64,000 nt of DNA from Brachybacterium faecium DSM 4810 (GTDB lineage: Bacteria > Actinomycetota > Actinomycetes > Actinomycetales > Dermabacteraceae). The notes under the pieces were generated by a model. It had not been told where the DNA came from, searched no databases, and worked only from the letters and a program-made list of their open reading frames with translations. Positions 37,451 through 46,847 of this stretch are shown piece after piece. Both the position numbers and the translations under genes were made by a program. The stretch covers positions 1,240,001 through 1,304,000 of the forward strand of contig CP001643.1 in the NCBI GenBank assembly GCA_000023405.1, in the 5' to 3' direction. The first letter of the stretch is position 1. Every line of letters starts with the position of its first letter.

Positions 37451-38113
37451 CTACGCGTCCGCGGGCGGCTCGGCGGCGTCGTCCGCCCCCAGCACAACTC
37501 CCGCGATCCGCGGCTTGTCCAGCGGCGCGAAGCCCGTCAGGCCGTGCACGACGGCCGTGGTCATGGTGGCGAGGATCGACTCGCGCTCGGCCTCGTCCCT
37601 CGCCCCCTGCAGCAGCTGCGCGGTGGTCTGCGTGATCGCGATGACCCCGCGCCCCAGCACCCGCGACTCCTCGGCGCCGATCCGGCGGGAGGCGGTGAGC
37701 ACCGCCGCGAGCTCGACGGCCATGCGGTCCAGCACCCGCACCACCCGCTCCTGGACCTCCTCGGAGATCACCTCGTGACCGGTGAACAGCCGCAGCGAGT
37801 TGTCCAGCGCCACGAACTCGTAGAAGCGGTGCAGTCCGTCCCGCACCCGGTCCACGGTGGTGCCGCCCTGCTCGCCGATCTCCCGCACCTCGAGGATCAT
37901 CGCCTCGGCGAGCAGGTCGAGCACCTCGACGTAGAGCGTCTCCTTGGACTCGAAATGCTGGTAGAGCACCGGCTTGGTGACCCCGGCCGCGGCGGCGATG
38001 TCATCCATCGAGGTGGCCTGGAAGCCCTTCTCGGTGAACACCTGCGTGGCCAGGTCGAGCAGCTGCGCACGGCGCTGCGCGCGCGGCATCCTGGGAGTGG
38101 ACGACGTGGACAT
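37451..38113 (-). CDS. TetR/AcrR family transcriptional regulator
   Basis: A 220-residue DNA-binding regulator. The N-terminal helix-turn-helix is clear: RAQLLDLATQVFTEKGFQATSMDDIAAAAGVTKPVLYQHFESKETLYVEV. The C-terminal ligand domain is typical in length but its effector is unknown. The gene order TetR - DUF3107 matches mycobacterial Rv3208-Rv3208A, so it is probably the conserved regulator of that locus. A GGAGG site precedes the ATG. The gap to adnA (142 bases) would hold its operator, but I see no clear palindrome. Confidence 0.92.
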   Translation of the reverse strand: MSTSSTPRMPRAQRRAQLLDLATQVFTEKGFQATSMDDIAAAAGVTKPVLYQHFESKETLYVEVLDLLAEAMILEVREIGEQGGTTVDRVRDGLHRFYEFVALDNSLRLFTGHEVISEEVQERVVRVLDRMAVELAAVLTASRRIGAEESRVLGRGVIAITQTTAQLLQGARDEAERESILATMTTAVVHGLTGFAPLDKPRIAGVVLGADDAAEPPADA

Positions 38114-38243
38114 GGCGCTGGCCTCCGATCCGATGGCAGCGGGACGAGTGCACTGCGGGGCAGTATCGGGATCCTCGTGATCCCGGACACTCTACCGCCG
38201 AGAGCCGCCGGTGCCGGGACCGACGGGCGTCTCACCGGTGAGG

Positions 38244-38249
38244 TGGAAT
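38244..38249 (+). promoter_or_regulatory. -10-like hexamer of adnA
   Basis: TGGAAT followed by six bases and the ATG at 38256, the same spacing as the other leaderless starts, though the second base is G rather than A. Confidence 0.3.
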
Positions 38250-38255
38250 AGGGGC

Positions 38256-41200
38256 ATGCGAACGACGGGCCACATCACGGGGGAGGGCATCCGCCTGCTC
38301 GGACCCGACCTCGAGGCGCTGCCCGCCCTGCTCCCGGCCGAGGATCTCGATGCCGCCCAGCGGCGCGCCCTGGACCGGTTCCTCGCCGGCGGCGACGTGC
38401 TCGTCCACGGCGGGCCCGGCAGCGGCCGCACCGCCCTCGCCCTCGCCGCGGCCGAGCGGACCGGGGAGGGCACGCTGCTGCTGGCGCCCCGCCGCACCGC
38501 CGCCGGCCGGCTGCGCGACGCGCTCGCCGTGCACGGCGCGGGCGAGGCGCGGGCGATGACCCCGCCGGCCCTCGGCCACGCGCTGGTGCGCGCCGACGCG
38601 CTGCGCCGCGGCCTGGGCGAGCCGACCCTGGTCACCGGCGCCGAGCAGGACGCCCTGCTGGCCGAGCTGATCGCGCAGCGCGAGGCCTGGCACCTCGAGG
38701 TCGACCCCGGCGCCCGCACGCTGCCGGGCTTCCGCACCGAGCTGCGCGACCTCATCACCCGCGCCGCCGAGCTGGGGCTCACCCCGGCCGATCTCGAGGA
38801 GCTCGGGCACGAACGCGGCCGGCCGGCCTGGGCGGACGCCGCGGCGATCCTGCGCGACTACCTCGGCGTGCTGGACCTCGAGGCCTCCGCCGCCCTGGAC
38901 GCCGGGCCCCGCCTGGACTCCGGTGCTCTCGTGCGCCGCGCCGTGCGCCTCCTGGCGGATCCCTCGACCCCGGCGCCCTTCCGCGCCGTCGTGGTCGATG
39001 ACGCGCAAGACCTCACCGCGGCCGGGATCGACCTGGTGGCCGCGCTCGCGGCCGCCGGCGCCCGGGTGCTGGTGTGCGCCTGCCCCGACACCGCGGTCGA
39101 CACCTTCCGCGGCGCGCTCCCGGACGCCGCCGACCGCCTGCACACGCTGCTGCCCCGCCCGGTCGAGGCGATGGTGCTGGACGGTGCGCACGCCCAGACC
39201 GCGCCCCTCACCGCCGCGGTCGACGCGCTGCGCGGGCGCCTCCCGCTCGCCGGCGCCCCGGCCGAGTCCCGTCGGCCCCGCGCACCGCGGCCCGGGGCGC
39301 TGGTGACCCTGCGCGCCCAGGACCCGCTGGACGAGGCGCGCCTGATCGGCTCCGCCCTGCGCGACCTCCACCACCGCGAAGGCGTGCAGTACGACGACAT
39401 GGCAGTGGTCTGCCGGTCCGGCGCCGCGGTCGCCGACCTCGCCGATCTGCTCTCCCGCACCGGGCTGCCCGTGCGGGTCCCCCGCCGCCCGCAGCCGCTG
39501 CGGGAGGTGCCCGCGATCGCGGACCTGCTGCGGATCCTCGAGATCGGGCTCGCCCCGCAGGACGCCCCGCTCGACCCGCGCCTCGCCACCGAGCTGCTGC
39601 GCGGACCGTTCGGCGACGCCGACACCCTCCGCCTGCGCCGCATCCGCCGGCTGCTGCTGGGCGCGCACCGCGCCGCGGAGCCGGACAGCGAGACCCCCAG
39701 CGAGCAGCTCCTCGCCCGCGCCCTGGTCGACGAAGAGGTCCCCGGGCTGCCGGCCCCGGAGGCCCGTGACCGCGCCGCCGCGCCCATCCACCGGGTGCGG
39801 GAGATGATCCGTGCCGTGCGGGAGCACCCGGAGGCCGATGCGCAGCAGGTGCTCTGGCACGCCTGGAACGCCTCGGGCCTGGCCGGCGGCTGGCGCCGCG
39901 CCGCGCTCGGCAGCGCCGGGGACGTGGACGGGGCGCGCTCGCGCCTGGCCGCCTCCCGGCTCGATGCGCTGCTGGAGCTGTTCGCCGCCGCGGAGCGCCT
40001 CACCGATCGCCGCCCCGGCGCCGGGGCGCTCGAGCTCGTCGAGCAGATCCGCGGGCAGGCCGTCGTCGAGGACACCCTCGCCCCGGCCGCCGCCGCCCGC
40101 GGCCGTCTCGCCGTGCTCACCCCCGCCCAGCTCGCCGGCGAGCACCGGGACACCGTGGTCCTCGCCCGCCTCCAGGAGGGCGCCTGGCCGGACCTGCGCC
40201 TGCGCTCGACGCTGTTCGGCGCGGCGGAGCTGCAGCTGCGGGCCGGTGCGCGGCGCGGCGCGGAGCTCCCGATCGAGCCCGAGGCCGTGCGCGCGCTGCA
40301 GCGGGAGCAGGTGATCGCCGACGAGCTGCGCCTGGCCGTCAGCGCCCTCGCCCGCGCCCGCCGGCGGGTGCTGGTCACCGCCGTGCAGGACGAGCAGAAC
40401 GAGCCCTCCGCCCTGTTCGAGGCGTTCGAGGGCATGGCCGCCGATCCCTGGATCGACCTCGAGACGCTGCGCCGCGATCCCGGCCCGGCCCCCGACGCCC
40501 GCCGCCTCGTCGCCGCGCTGCGCCGCCGCCTGCGCGGTGAGGACCCGCAGACCGTCCGCGACGCGGCCCTCGCCCTGGACGCCCTCGGCCGGGCCGGCGC
40601 CCCCGGCACCGATCCGGGGCGCTGGTACCACCAGGAGCCGAGCTCCACCGCGCCGCTGCACGAGGACGACACCCCGATCCGCCTCTCGCCCTCCGCGCTC
40701 GAGCGCGCCGTGGACTGCCCCCAGTCCTGGCTCATGGAGCGGGCCGGCGGCACCCGCGCGGGCGGGCCCGCCCAGCTCATCGGCACCGCTCTGCACCACC
40801 TCGCCCAGGTCCACCCCCGCGGCCCCGCCGACGCGGAGGAGGATCTCCTGGCGGAGCTGCACACCCTGTTGCGCGCCGTGCCCGGCACCGAGACCTGGTC
40901 CGGCCGGCGCCGCGTGCGCCGCGCCGAGGACGCCGCCCGCCTGCTCGCCGCGCACCTGCGCAGCGCGGGGGAGCCGCTCGCCGTCGAGGCCCCCTTCGAG
41001 GTGGAGCTCGGGCGGGTGCAGCTGCGCGGCAGCATCGACCGCATCGAGGGCGACCCGACCGGGCTGCACGTGGTGGACCTCAAGACCGGCCGCGCCGCGA
41101 AGAGCGCCGCGAAGGCCGAGGAGGATCTGCAGCTCGCCGCCTACCAGGCCGCGGTGCGCGAGGGCGCTCTGACCGAGCAGCTCGGGCCCGACGCCCCCGA

Positions 41201-41432
41201 GCGGCTCATCGGCGCGCAGCTCGTCTACGTCGGCACCGGCGGGAAGAAGGCCGCGGTGCGCACCCAGACCGCCCTGTCCCGCGCCGAGGACCCCGCCTGG
41301 TTCGACGACCTCGTCCAGCAGGTCTCCCGCGAGGTCTCCGGCACCGCCGTCACCGCCCGGGTCAACGCCCACTGCACCCACTGCGCGGTGCGCAGCAGCT
41401 GCCCCCTGCAGCCGGAAGGAGACCAGCTGTGA
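38256..41432 (+). CDS. adnA: AdnA-type subunit of the AdnAB helicase-nuclease
   Basis: One subunit of the actinobacterial end-resecting motor-nuclease that does the work of RecBCD/AddAB at double-strand breaks. The 1058 residues have a UvrD-like motor at the N terminus and a RecB-like nuclease at the C terminus. The motor looks degenerate: Walker A is GGPGSGRT (52-59, Arg58 instead of Lys) and motif II is DDAQD (248-252) instead of DEFQD. The nuclease keeps VDLKTGR (Asp941, Lys943) and DLQLAAYQ, and four cysteines (821, 1040, 1043, 1049) fit an Fe-S staple. The ATG at 38256 gives the best fit. The stop overlaps adnB by four bases. Confidence 0.9.
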   Translation: MRTTGHITGEGIRLLGPDLEALPALLPAEDLDAAQRRALDRFLAGGDVLVHGGPGSGRTALALAAAERTGEGTLLLAPRRTAAGRLRDALAVHGAGEARAMTPPALGHALVRADALRRGLGEPTLVTGAEQDALLAELIAQREAWHLEVDPGARTLPGFRTELRDLITRAAELGLTPADLEELGHERGRPAWADAAAILRDYLGVLDLEASAALDAGPRLDSGALVRRAVRLLADPSTPAPFRAVVVDDAQDLTAAGIDLVAALAAAGARVLVCACPDTAVDTFRGALPDAADRLHTLLPRPVEAMVLDGAHAQTAPLTAAVDALRGRLPLAGAPAESRRPRAPRPGALVTLRAQDPLDEARLIGSALRDLHHREGVQYDDMAVVCRSGAAVADLADLLSRTGLPVRVPRRPQPLREVPAIADLLRILEIGLAPQDAPLDPRLATELLRGPFGDADTLRLRRIRRLLLGAHRAAEPDSETPSEQLLARALVDEEVPGLPAPEARDRAAAPIHRVREMIRAVREHPEADAQQVLWHAWNASGLAGGWRRAALGSAGDVDGARSRLAASRLDALLELFAAAERLTDRRPGAGALELVEQIRGQAVVEDTLAPAAAARGRLAVLTPAQLAGEHRDTVVLARLQEGAWPDLRLRSTLFGAAELQLRAGARRGAELPIEPEAVRALQREQVIADELRLAVSALARARRRVLVTAVQDEQNEPSALFEAFEGMAADPWIDLETLRRDPGPAPDARRLVAALRRRLRGEDPQTVRDAALALDALGRAGAPGTDPGRWYHQEPSSTAPLHEDDTPIRLSPSALERAVDCPQSWLMERAGGTRAGGPAQLIGTALHHLAQVHPRGPADAEEDLLAELHTLLRAVPGTETWSGRRRVRRAEDAARLLAAHLRSAGEPLAVEAPFEVELGRVQLRGSIDRIEGDPTGLHVVDLKTGRAAKSAAKAEEDLQLAAYQAAVREGALTEQLGPDAPERLIGAQLVYVGTGGKKAAVRTQTALSRAEDPAWFDDLVQQVSREVSGTAVTARVNAHCTHCAVRSSCPLQPEGDQL

Positions 41433-44400
41433 CCACCCCGCCGCCGGATGCCCCCGTCCGCCATTCCGCCGCGCGCCTGGCCGCGCTGCTCGAGCAGCCT
41501 CCGCCCACCGCGGAGCAGACCGCCGTCATCGAAGCGCCGCTGGCACCGATGCTCGTGGTCGCCGGCGCCGGCTCCGGCAAGACGGAGACCATGGCCTCGC
41601 GGGTGGTGTGGCTGATCGCCAACGGCATCGTCGAGCCCCGCCAGGTGCTGGGCCTGACCTTCACCCGCAAGGCCGCCCACGAGCTCGGCGAACGGATCGG
41701 CGCCCGGCTCGGCGCGCTCGCCGCCGCGCTGCGCGCCGAGGGGCTCGCGCTGCCGCGCGGTCTCGAACGCGGCGGCGACGACCTCGTGGGACAGCGGCCC
41801 GTGGTCCACACCTACAACGGCTTCGCCCTCGACCTGGTGCGCGAGCACGCGCTCGCCGTCGGCATCGATCCCGAGCTGACCATGATGTCGACCTCCGCCT
41901 CCTGGCAGCTGGCGCACGAGATCGTCGAGGGCTGGGACGACTCGCTGGACCTCGAGGCCTCTCCCGCGACCCTCACCGCCGCGCTGCTCTCGCTGACCTC
42001 CTCCCTCGCCGATCACCTGGTCACCCCCGCCCAGCTGGAGGCGCACCTGCGACAGATCCGCGACCACCTCGCCGGCATCCCGCTGCAGGTCGAGGGTCGG
42101 CGCCGCACCACCCCGAAGGACGTCGCGAAGGTGCTCGGCGCGCTCGAGTCCCGCCTCGCGCTGCTGCCGCTGCTCGAGCGCTTCGCCGAGATCCGCGCCG
42201 CGGACTCCGCCCTGGACTTCGCCGACCAGGTCTCCCTCGCCGCCCGCGTGGCGCGGGAGGTGCCCGCCGCGAGCGCCCTGGCGCGGCGCATGCACCGGGT
42301 GGTCCTGCTCGACGAGTTCCAGGACACCTCCGTCGCCCAGCTGCAGATGCTCACCGACCTCTTCGGGCCCGGCCACGCCGCCTGCGCCGTCGGCGACCCG
42401 CAGCAGGCGATCTACGGCTGGCGCGGTGCCTCTGCCGCCTCCCTGGCCGGCTTCGCCACCGCCTTCGCCGCTCCCGAGCAGCCGGTGCTGCAGCGCACCC
42501 TGTCCACCTCGTGGCGCAACGACGAGGCGGTGCTGGCCGCCGCGAACCGGCTCGCCTCCCCGCTGCGCAGCGCCGAGACGGGAGTGACCATCCCCGAGCT
42601 GCAGCCCCGCCCCGGCGCGGGGGAGGGGGCGTGCGAGATCCTCGAGGCCGCCGACGAGCGCGCCGAGGCCCTCGCGATCGGCCGCTGGATCCTGGAGCGC
42701 CGCGCCGAGCAGGAGGAGGACGCCCCGCCCGCCTCGGCCGCGGTGCTGGTGCGCGCCCGCCGTCAGATCCCCGCCCTCGTCGACGGGCTCGAGCGCAGCG
42801 GGCTCGCGGTCGCGGTGGTGGGCCTGGGCGGGCTGCTGCACCGCCCCGAGGTCGCCGATGTGCGGGCCGTGCTCGAATGCGCCCACGACCCCGGCCGCGG
42901 CGATGCGCTGATGCGCCTGCTCACCGGGCCGCGTCTGCGCCTCGGCGCCCGCGACCTCGCCGTGCTCGGCCGCTGGCGGGACCGGCTGGGAGCGCGCCTG
43001 CGCCGCGACGGGGAGACCCCCGGCGGCCAGGACGAGGCGGAGTCCGTCTCCCTCGTCGACGCGGTCGACGACCTCCCGCCCGAGGACTGGACGGACCCCT
43101 CCGGGCGGGGGCTGTCCGGCACCGGCCGGGAGCGGCTGCTGCAGGTCCAGCAGATCCTCCGCGAGATGCGGCGCCTGCTGCCGCTGCCCCTGCCGGACCT
43201 GGTCACCGCGGCGACCCGGCTGCTCGACGTGGACCTCGCCCTGCTCGAGTCCGAACCCGACTCCCGCGCGCTCGCCGACCTCGAGGCCTTCCGCGACCAC
43301 GCCGCCGCCTTCGACCGCACCGCCCGCCGCGGAGGGCTCGGCGCCTACCTCGACCTGCTCGAGATCAGCGAGGACGAGGAGGCCGGGCTCGCCGTCACCG
43401 CCGCCCCGGAGGCCGCGCACGATCCCGCCGCCGTCACGATCGTCACCATGCACTCCGCCAAGGGCCTCGAATGGGACCTGGTCGCGGTCGCCGGGCTCAC
43501 CGAGGGCACCGTGCCCTCCTACGATCTGCGCCGCGCGAAGACCGACGAGGCGGGGCGGGTGCGGGTCCCGGCCGACGGCTGGCTGGGCACCCTGGCGAAC
43601 GCGGCCGTGCCCACCGCCCTGCGGGGCGATGCCGACACCCTGCCCGAGCTGGCCTGGGCGGAGGCCGACACCCAGGTCGACGCGGAATCGCTGATCCAGG
43701 AGTTCCGCTTCGCCCAGGGCGAGGAGTCGCTGCGCGAGGACCGCCGGCTGATGTACGTCGCGGTCACCCGGGCGCGGCGTCGCCTGCTGCTGACCTCCGC
43801 CGCCTGGCGCACGGGCCTGAGCTCGGCCCGGCCCCGCTCGCGCTATCTCACCGAGGTCACCGATCTGGTCCCGGAGTCCTTCCGCACCGTGCAGGAGGTG
43901 CCCGAGACGAACCCCCTGGAGAGCGAGCGGCCGCAGGCGCAGTGGCCGCCCCGGCCCGGGGAGCCGGAGCAGGCGCGGGCGCGCGCCGCGGCGCTGCTGG
44001 CCGAGGTGGCCGGGCAGGACGACGCCCCGGCCGATCCCGAGCTCGCCGAGCTGGTGCGTCGGGCCGTGGTGGATCTCGAGCAGCAGGCGGCCCCGCCCAT
44101 GGTGCACTCGCCGCCGCGGCTGTCCGCCTCGCAGGTGGTGCAGCAGGCCCGCTCCCCGCAGGCCGCGGCGCTGGACCTGCTGCGGCCCCTGCCCCGCCGG
44201 CCCTCGGCCGCCGCGGCCCGCGGCACCGCCTTCCACGCCTGGCTCGAGTCCCGCTACGACAGCGCGACCCTGCTGGACCTCGAGGACGTCCTGGACCTCG
44301 AGGACACGCCCGCCGACGAGGCGGAGACGGACCACCGGGCCCTGCGGGAGGCGTTCACCGCCTCCGAGTGGGCCGAGCGCTCACCGCTCGTGGTCGAGCA

Positions 44401-44713
44401 GCCGGTCCACACGCGCATCGGGCAGATCGCGGTGCGGGGCGTGATCGACGCGGTCTTCGCCGATCCCGAGGGCACCGACGGCAGCGAGGGCGTGATCGTC
44501 GTGGACTGGAAGACGGGCCGCGTGCCCCGTCCCGCCCAGCTGCGCGAGCGTGCGCTGCAGCTGTCGCTGTACCGCCTGGCCTGGCACGAGCGCACCGGTC
44601 TGCCGCTCGCGCGGATCCGCACCGCCTTCCACTTCGTGGCCGACGGGATCACGCACGAGGTGCGCCGCCACCCCTCGCGGGAGAGGATCGCGCAGCTGCT
44701 CGCCGGCGAGTGA
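41429..44713 (+). CDS. adnB: AdnB-type subunit of the AdnAB helicase-nuclease
   Basis: Motor subunit of the AdnAB complex, 1094 residues. The UvrD-type helicase motifs are intact: Walker A AGAGSGKT (45-52), TFTRKAA, motif II DEFQDTS (Asp295-Glu296), GDPQQAIYGWRGA, TLSTSWRN, TMHSAKGLEWD and the last motif YVAVTRARRRL. The C-terminal RecB-like nuclease has VVDWKTGR (Asp1026, Lys1028) and ALQLSLYRLA. Together with AdnA it would unwind and trim DNA ends to start recombination. The GTG start overlaps the adnA stop (GTGA). The intact motor here and the degenerate one in AdnA agree with AdnB being the driving motor in mycobacteria. Confidence 0.92.
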   Translation: MTTPPPDAPVRHSAARLAALLEQPPPTAEQTAVIEAPLAPMLVVAGAGSGKTETMASRVVWLIANGIVEPRQVLGLTFTRKAAHELGERIGARLGALAAALRAEGLALPRGLERGGDDLVGQRPVVHTYNGFALDLVREHALAVGIDPELTMMSTSASWQLAHEIVEGWDDSLDLEASPATLTAALLSLTSSLADHLVTPAQLEAHLRQIRDHLAGIPLQVEGRRRTTPKDVAKVLGALESRLALLPLLERFAEIRAADSALDFADQVSLAARVAREVPAASALARRMHRVVLLDEFQDTSVAQLQMLTDLFGPGHAACAVGDPQQAIYGWRGASAASLAGFATAFAAPEQPVLQRTLSTSWRNDEAVLAAANRLASPLRSAETGVTIPELQPRPGAGEGACEILEAADERAEALAIGRWILERRAEQEEDAPPASAAVLVRARRQIPALVDGLERSGLAVAVVGLGGLLHRPEVADVRAVLECAHDPGRGDALMRLLTGPRLRLGARDLAVLGRWRDRLGARLRRDGETPGGQDEAESVSLVDAVDDLPPEDWTDPSGRGLSGTGRERLLQVQQILREMRRLLPLPLPDLVTAATRLLDVDLALLESEPDSRALADLEAFRDHAAAFDRTARRGGLGAYLDLLEISEDEEAGLAVTAAPEAAHDPAAVTIVTMHSAKGLEWDLVAVAGLTEGTVPSYDLRRAKTDEAGRVRVPADGWLGTLANAAVPTALRGDADTLPELAWAEADTQVDAESLIQEFRFAQGEESLREDRRLMYVAVTRARRRLLLTSAAWRTGLSSARPRSRYLTEVTDLVPESFRTVQEVPETNPLESERPQAQWPPRPGEPEQARARAAALLAEVAGQDDAPADPELAELVRRAVVDLEQQAAPPMVHSPPRLSASQVVQQARSPQAAALDLLRPLPRRPSAAAARGTAFHAWLESRYDSATLLDLEDVLDLEDTPADEAETDHRALREAFTASEWAERSPLVVEQPVHTRIGQIAVRGVIDAVFADPEGTDGSEGVIVVDWKTGRVPRPAQLRERALQLSLYRLAWHERTGLPLARIRTAFHFVADGITHEVRRHPSRERIAQLLAGE

Positions 44714-44815
44714 CCGCCCGCCCTGGTGCCGCCTTCCGTGGGAGCGCTCGCCGTGGGAGCGCCCGGACGACGGGAAGGTGCGGGTCGACGCGACGGCCCC
44801 GGGCGACGGGGCGGT

Positions 44816-45781
44816 TCAGATCGCGCCGTCCTCCCGGGAGCTCATCTCCTCGTAGGTGCGCTCCGCCTCGTCGCGCGCGAGCTGCGCGAGATCGGCATCG
44901 AGATCGGCGATCATGCCGCGCGCGTCGGCGACGATGTCCGCGTCGTCGATCTCCAGGCCGTGGGCGAGCCATTCGGCGACCGCGAACTCGCCGAGAGCCT
45001 GCGCGCGCTCCATCAGGCGCGGATGCGTCGAGGTGGGCAGCTCCTCTCGGTAGGCGGCGTACAGCTCGTCGAACCGCTCGGGATCCAGCGAGGAGATCAG
45101 CCAGGCGAGGTCGGTCGCGGCATCGGCGACCTTGGAGGAGGACCAGTCGCGGATCGCGCTGATCTGCTGCCCCGTGACGAACAGGGACTCCTCCGAGAGG
45201 TCCCCGTGCACGAACTGCGGGGTGAAGTCCCACAGCTCCTCGTCCTCGAGCAGCGCCTGCCAGCGCTGCGCGACGGCGGCGGGCAGATGGCCGGCCTCCG
45301 TGACCTCCCGGATCCGGGTGCGGTGCTCCGCGTGCAGCACCTCCGCGGTGAAGGACTCCACCCCGGCGGCCTCGGCGGCGTAGCGGGGCACGGTGTGGAT
45401 CCGGGCGAGCACCTGGCCCAGCGAGCGGGCGAGATCCGGCCCGCCCGCGAGATCGTCGAGCATCAGCGGGCGGCCGACGGGGGCCTCCGTCACGGCGCAG
45501 CGCCCGCCCTCGGTGAGCTTCACGAAGCCGAGCACCGGCGGGGTCACACCGCCGAGCGAGGTGCCGGAGAGCGCGTCGGCCACCTTCAGGTCGCGCTCGA
45601 GGCGCACACCGGCGGCGGTCGAGGCGGGGGAGAGGGCCATGACCCGTCGGCCGTCCTCTCCCACGATGCCGGCGACGTCGAGATCCTCCACCGGGGTGGC
45701 GATCGGCATGGTCCTCACCGGGACCAGCCCGGGGACCGCCGCCGCGGCGAGGGCAGCCAGGGAATAGGAGTTGCGATGCAC
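44816..45781 (-). CDS. APH/macrolide-kinase-like protein lacking key residues
   Basis: A 321-residue protein of the aminoglycoside/macrolide phosphotransferase fold, closest in layout to Mph enzymes (VHGDL at 191-195, then DWSSSKVADAATDLAWL, compared with DWSEARV...D in Mph). Several key positions differ: no lysine stands where the N-lobe ATP-binding residue should be (RRVMALSPAS), the metal-binding Asn/His five residues after HGD is Ser199, and the residue before DW is Arg211. Asp194 and Asp212 remain. It may be an unusual kinase or a pseudokinase. The GTG start has TACGGT six bases upstream. It is divergent from nudC and 3.5 kb from whiB7. Confidence 0.75.
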   Translation of the reverse strand: MHRNSYSLAALAAAAVPGLVPVRTMPIATPVEDLDVAGIVGEDGRRVMALSPASTAAGVRLERDLKVADALSGTSLGGVTPPVLGFVKLTEGGRCAVTEAPVGRPLMLDDLAGGPDLARSLGQVLARIHTVPRYAAEAAGVESFTAEVLHAEHRTRIREVTEAGHLPAAVAQRWQALLEDEELWDFTPQFVHGDLSEESLFVTGQQISAIRDWSSSKVADAATDLAWLISSLDPERFDELYAAYREELPTSTHPRLMERAQALGEFAVAEWLAHGLEIDDADIVADARGMIADLDADLAQLARDEAERTYEEMSSREDGAI

Positions 45782-45787
45782 GCGTCC

Positions 45788-45793
45788 ACCGTA
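45788..45793 (-). promoter_or_regulatory. -10-like hexamer of the kinase-like gene
   Basis: TACGGT on the minus strand, then six bases and the GTG start. Confidence 0.5.
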
Positions 45794-45817
45794 CCCGGCG
45801 AGGGTGCCCGCTCCGCG

Positions 45818-45823
45818 TAGGCT
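45818..45823 (+). promoter_or_regulatory. -10-like hexamer of nudC
   Basis: TAGGCT, then six bases and the nudC ATG. The two divergent -10 elements are 24 bases apart, so the promoters must overlap. Confidence 0.5.
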
Positions 45824-45829
45824 CGGACC

Positions 45830-46747
45830 ATGGCGACGCTCCGTGGACCGCACCTCCGTACCCCTCTGACCCTCCTGGGGTCCGACCGCGACGCGCTGCT
45901 GCGCAGCGACCCGGGAGCGGTCGCCCCCGGCGAGGATGCCCGCTACCTCGTCACCCGTGCCGGCGCGGTCGCGCTGCGCGAGGACGCGGACGGCTCGCTG
46001 CACGCCGTGCTCGAGAGCGAGGACCCCCGCGGCGGCACCCAGCAGCCGCTCGTGCTGCTGGGACGACGTGACGGATTCCGCGTTCTCGCGGTCGAGATCC
46101 CGGAGCCGAGCGCCGAGCTCGACGACCCCGGCCGTGATCTGCGCGACCTGCGACGAGTGGCCGATCAGCTGGTCGACAGCGACGCGGATCTCGCCGCCGC
46201 CGCGGTGGCGATGGGGTTCTGGCACCGCTCCATGCGGCACTGCCCGGGCTGCGGCAGCGTGCTCGAGGCCGAGATGGCCGGCTGGGTGCTGCGCTGCCGC
46301 GAGGAGGGCACCGAGCACTTCCCCCGCACCGACCCCGCGGTGATCATGGCCGTGCGCGATGGCGGCGATCGGCTCCTGCTGGCACGCAACGCCCACTTCC
46401 CCAGCCGCTTCCACTCGGTGCTGGCCGGCTTCGTCGAGCCGGGGGAGAGCCTCGAGAACGCGGTGGCCCGCGAGGTCGCCGAGGAGGTCGGCGTCGAGGT
46501 CGAGGCGGTCGAATACGTGGGCAGCCAGCCCTGGCCCTTCCCGCGCTCGCTGATGCTCGGCTTCCGCGCCTGGGCGCCCGGCGCCGGCGAGCTCACCCTG
46601 CAGGAGGAGGAGATCGCCGAGGCCCGCTGGTTCACCCGCGAAGAGCTCGCCGCCGCGCTCGAGGCGGAGGAGATCGCGCTGCCGGGCGCGGCCTCGATGG
46701 GGCGCGCCCTCATCGACGACTGGTTCGGCGACCTCGGCGCACGCTGA
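45830..46747 (+). CDS. nudC: NAD(+) diphosphatase / NADH pyrophosphatase
   Basis: Hydrolyses NADH to NMNH and AMP; NudC enzymes also remove NAD caps from RNA. The 305 residues have the usual three parts: N-terminal domain, zinc-ribbon region and NUDIX domain. The NUDIX box (about 200-222) reads GFVEPGESLENAVAREVAEEVG, and the NudC-specific SQPWPFP is at 232-238. The zinc ribbon has only three cysteines (138, 141, 156); the fourth is replaced in CREEGTEHFP, so zinc binding may be lost or use histidine. Gene order nudC-uvrD2 is the same as in mycobacteria. Confidence 0.95.
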   Translation: MATLRGPHLRTPLTLLGSDRDALLRSDPGAVAPGEDARYLVTRAGAVALREDADGSLHAVLESEDPRGGTQQPLVLLGRRDGFRVLAVEIPEPSAELDDPGRDLRDLRRVADQLVDSDADLAAAAVAMGFWHRSMRHCPGCGSVLEAEMAGWVLRCREEGTEHFPRTDPAVIMAVRDGGDRLLLARNAHFPSRFHSVLAGFVEPGESLENAVAREVAEEVGVEVEAVEYVGSQPWPFPRSLMLGFRAWAPGAGELTLQEEEIAEARWFTREELAAALEAEEIALPGAASMGRALIDDWFGDLGAR

Positions 46748-46847
46748 CCCCTCGGCGCTGCGCGGCGCCGCTCGGGCGGCGGTGGTGTGAGGCACCCGCC
46801 GTCCACAGCCGCCCGCGACTCGTCGCACCGCCCTGGCAGGATGAACG

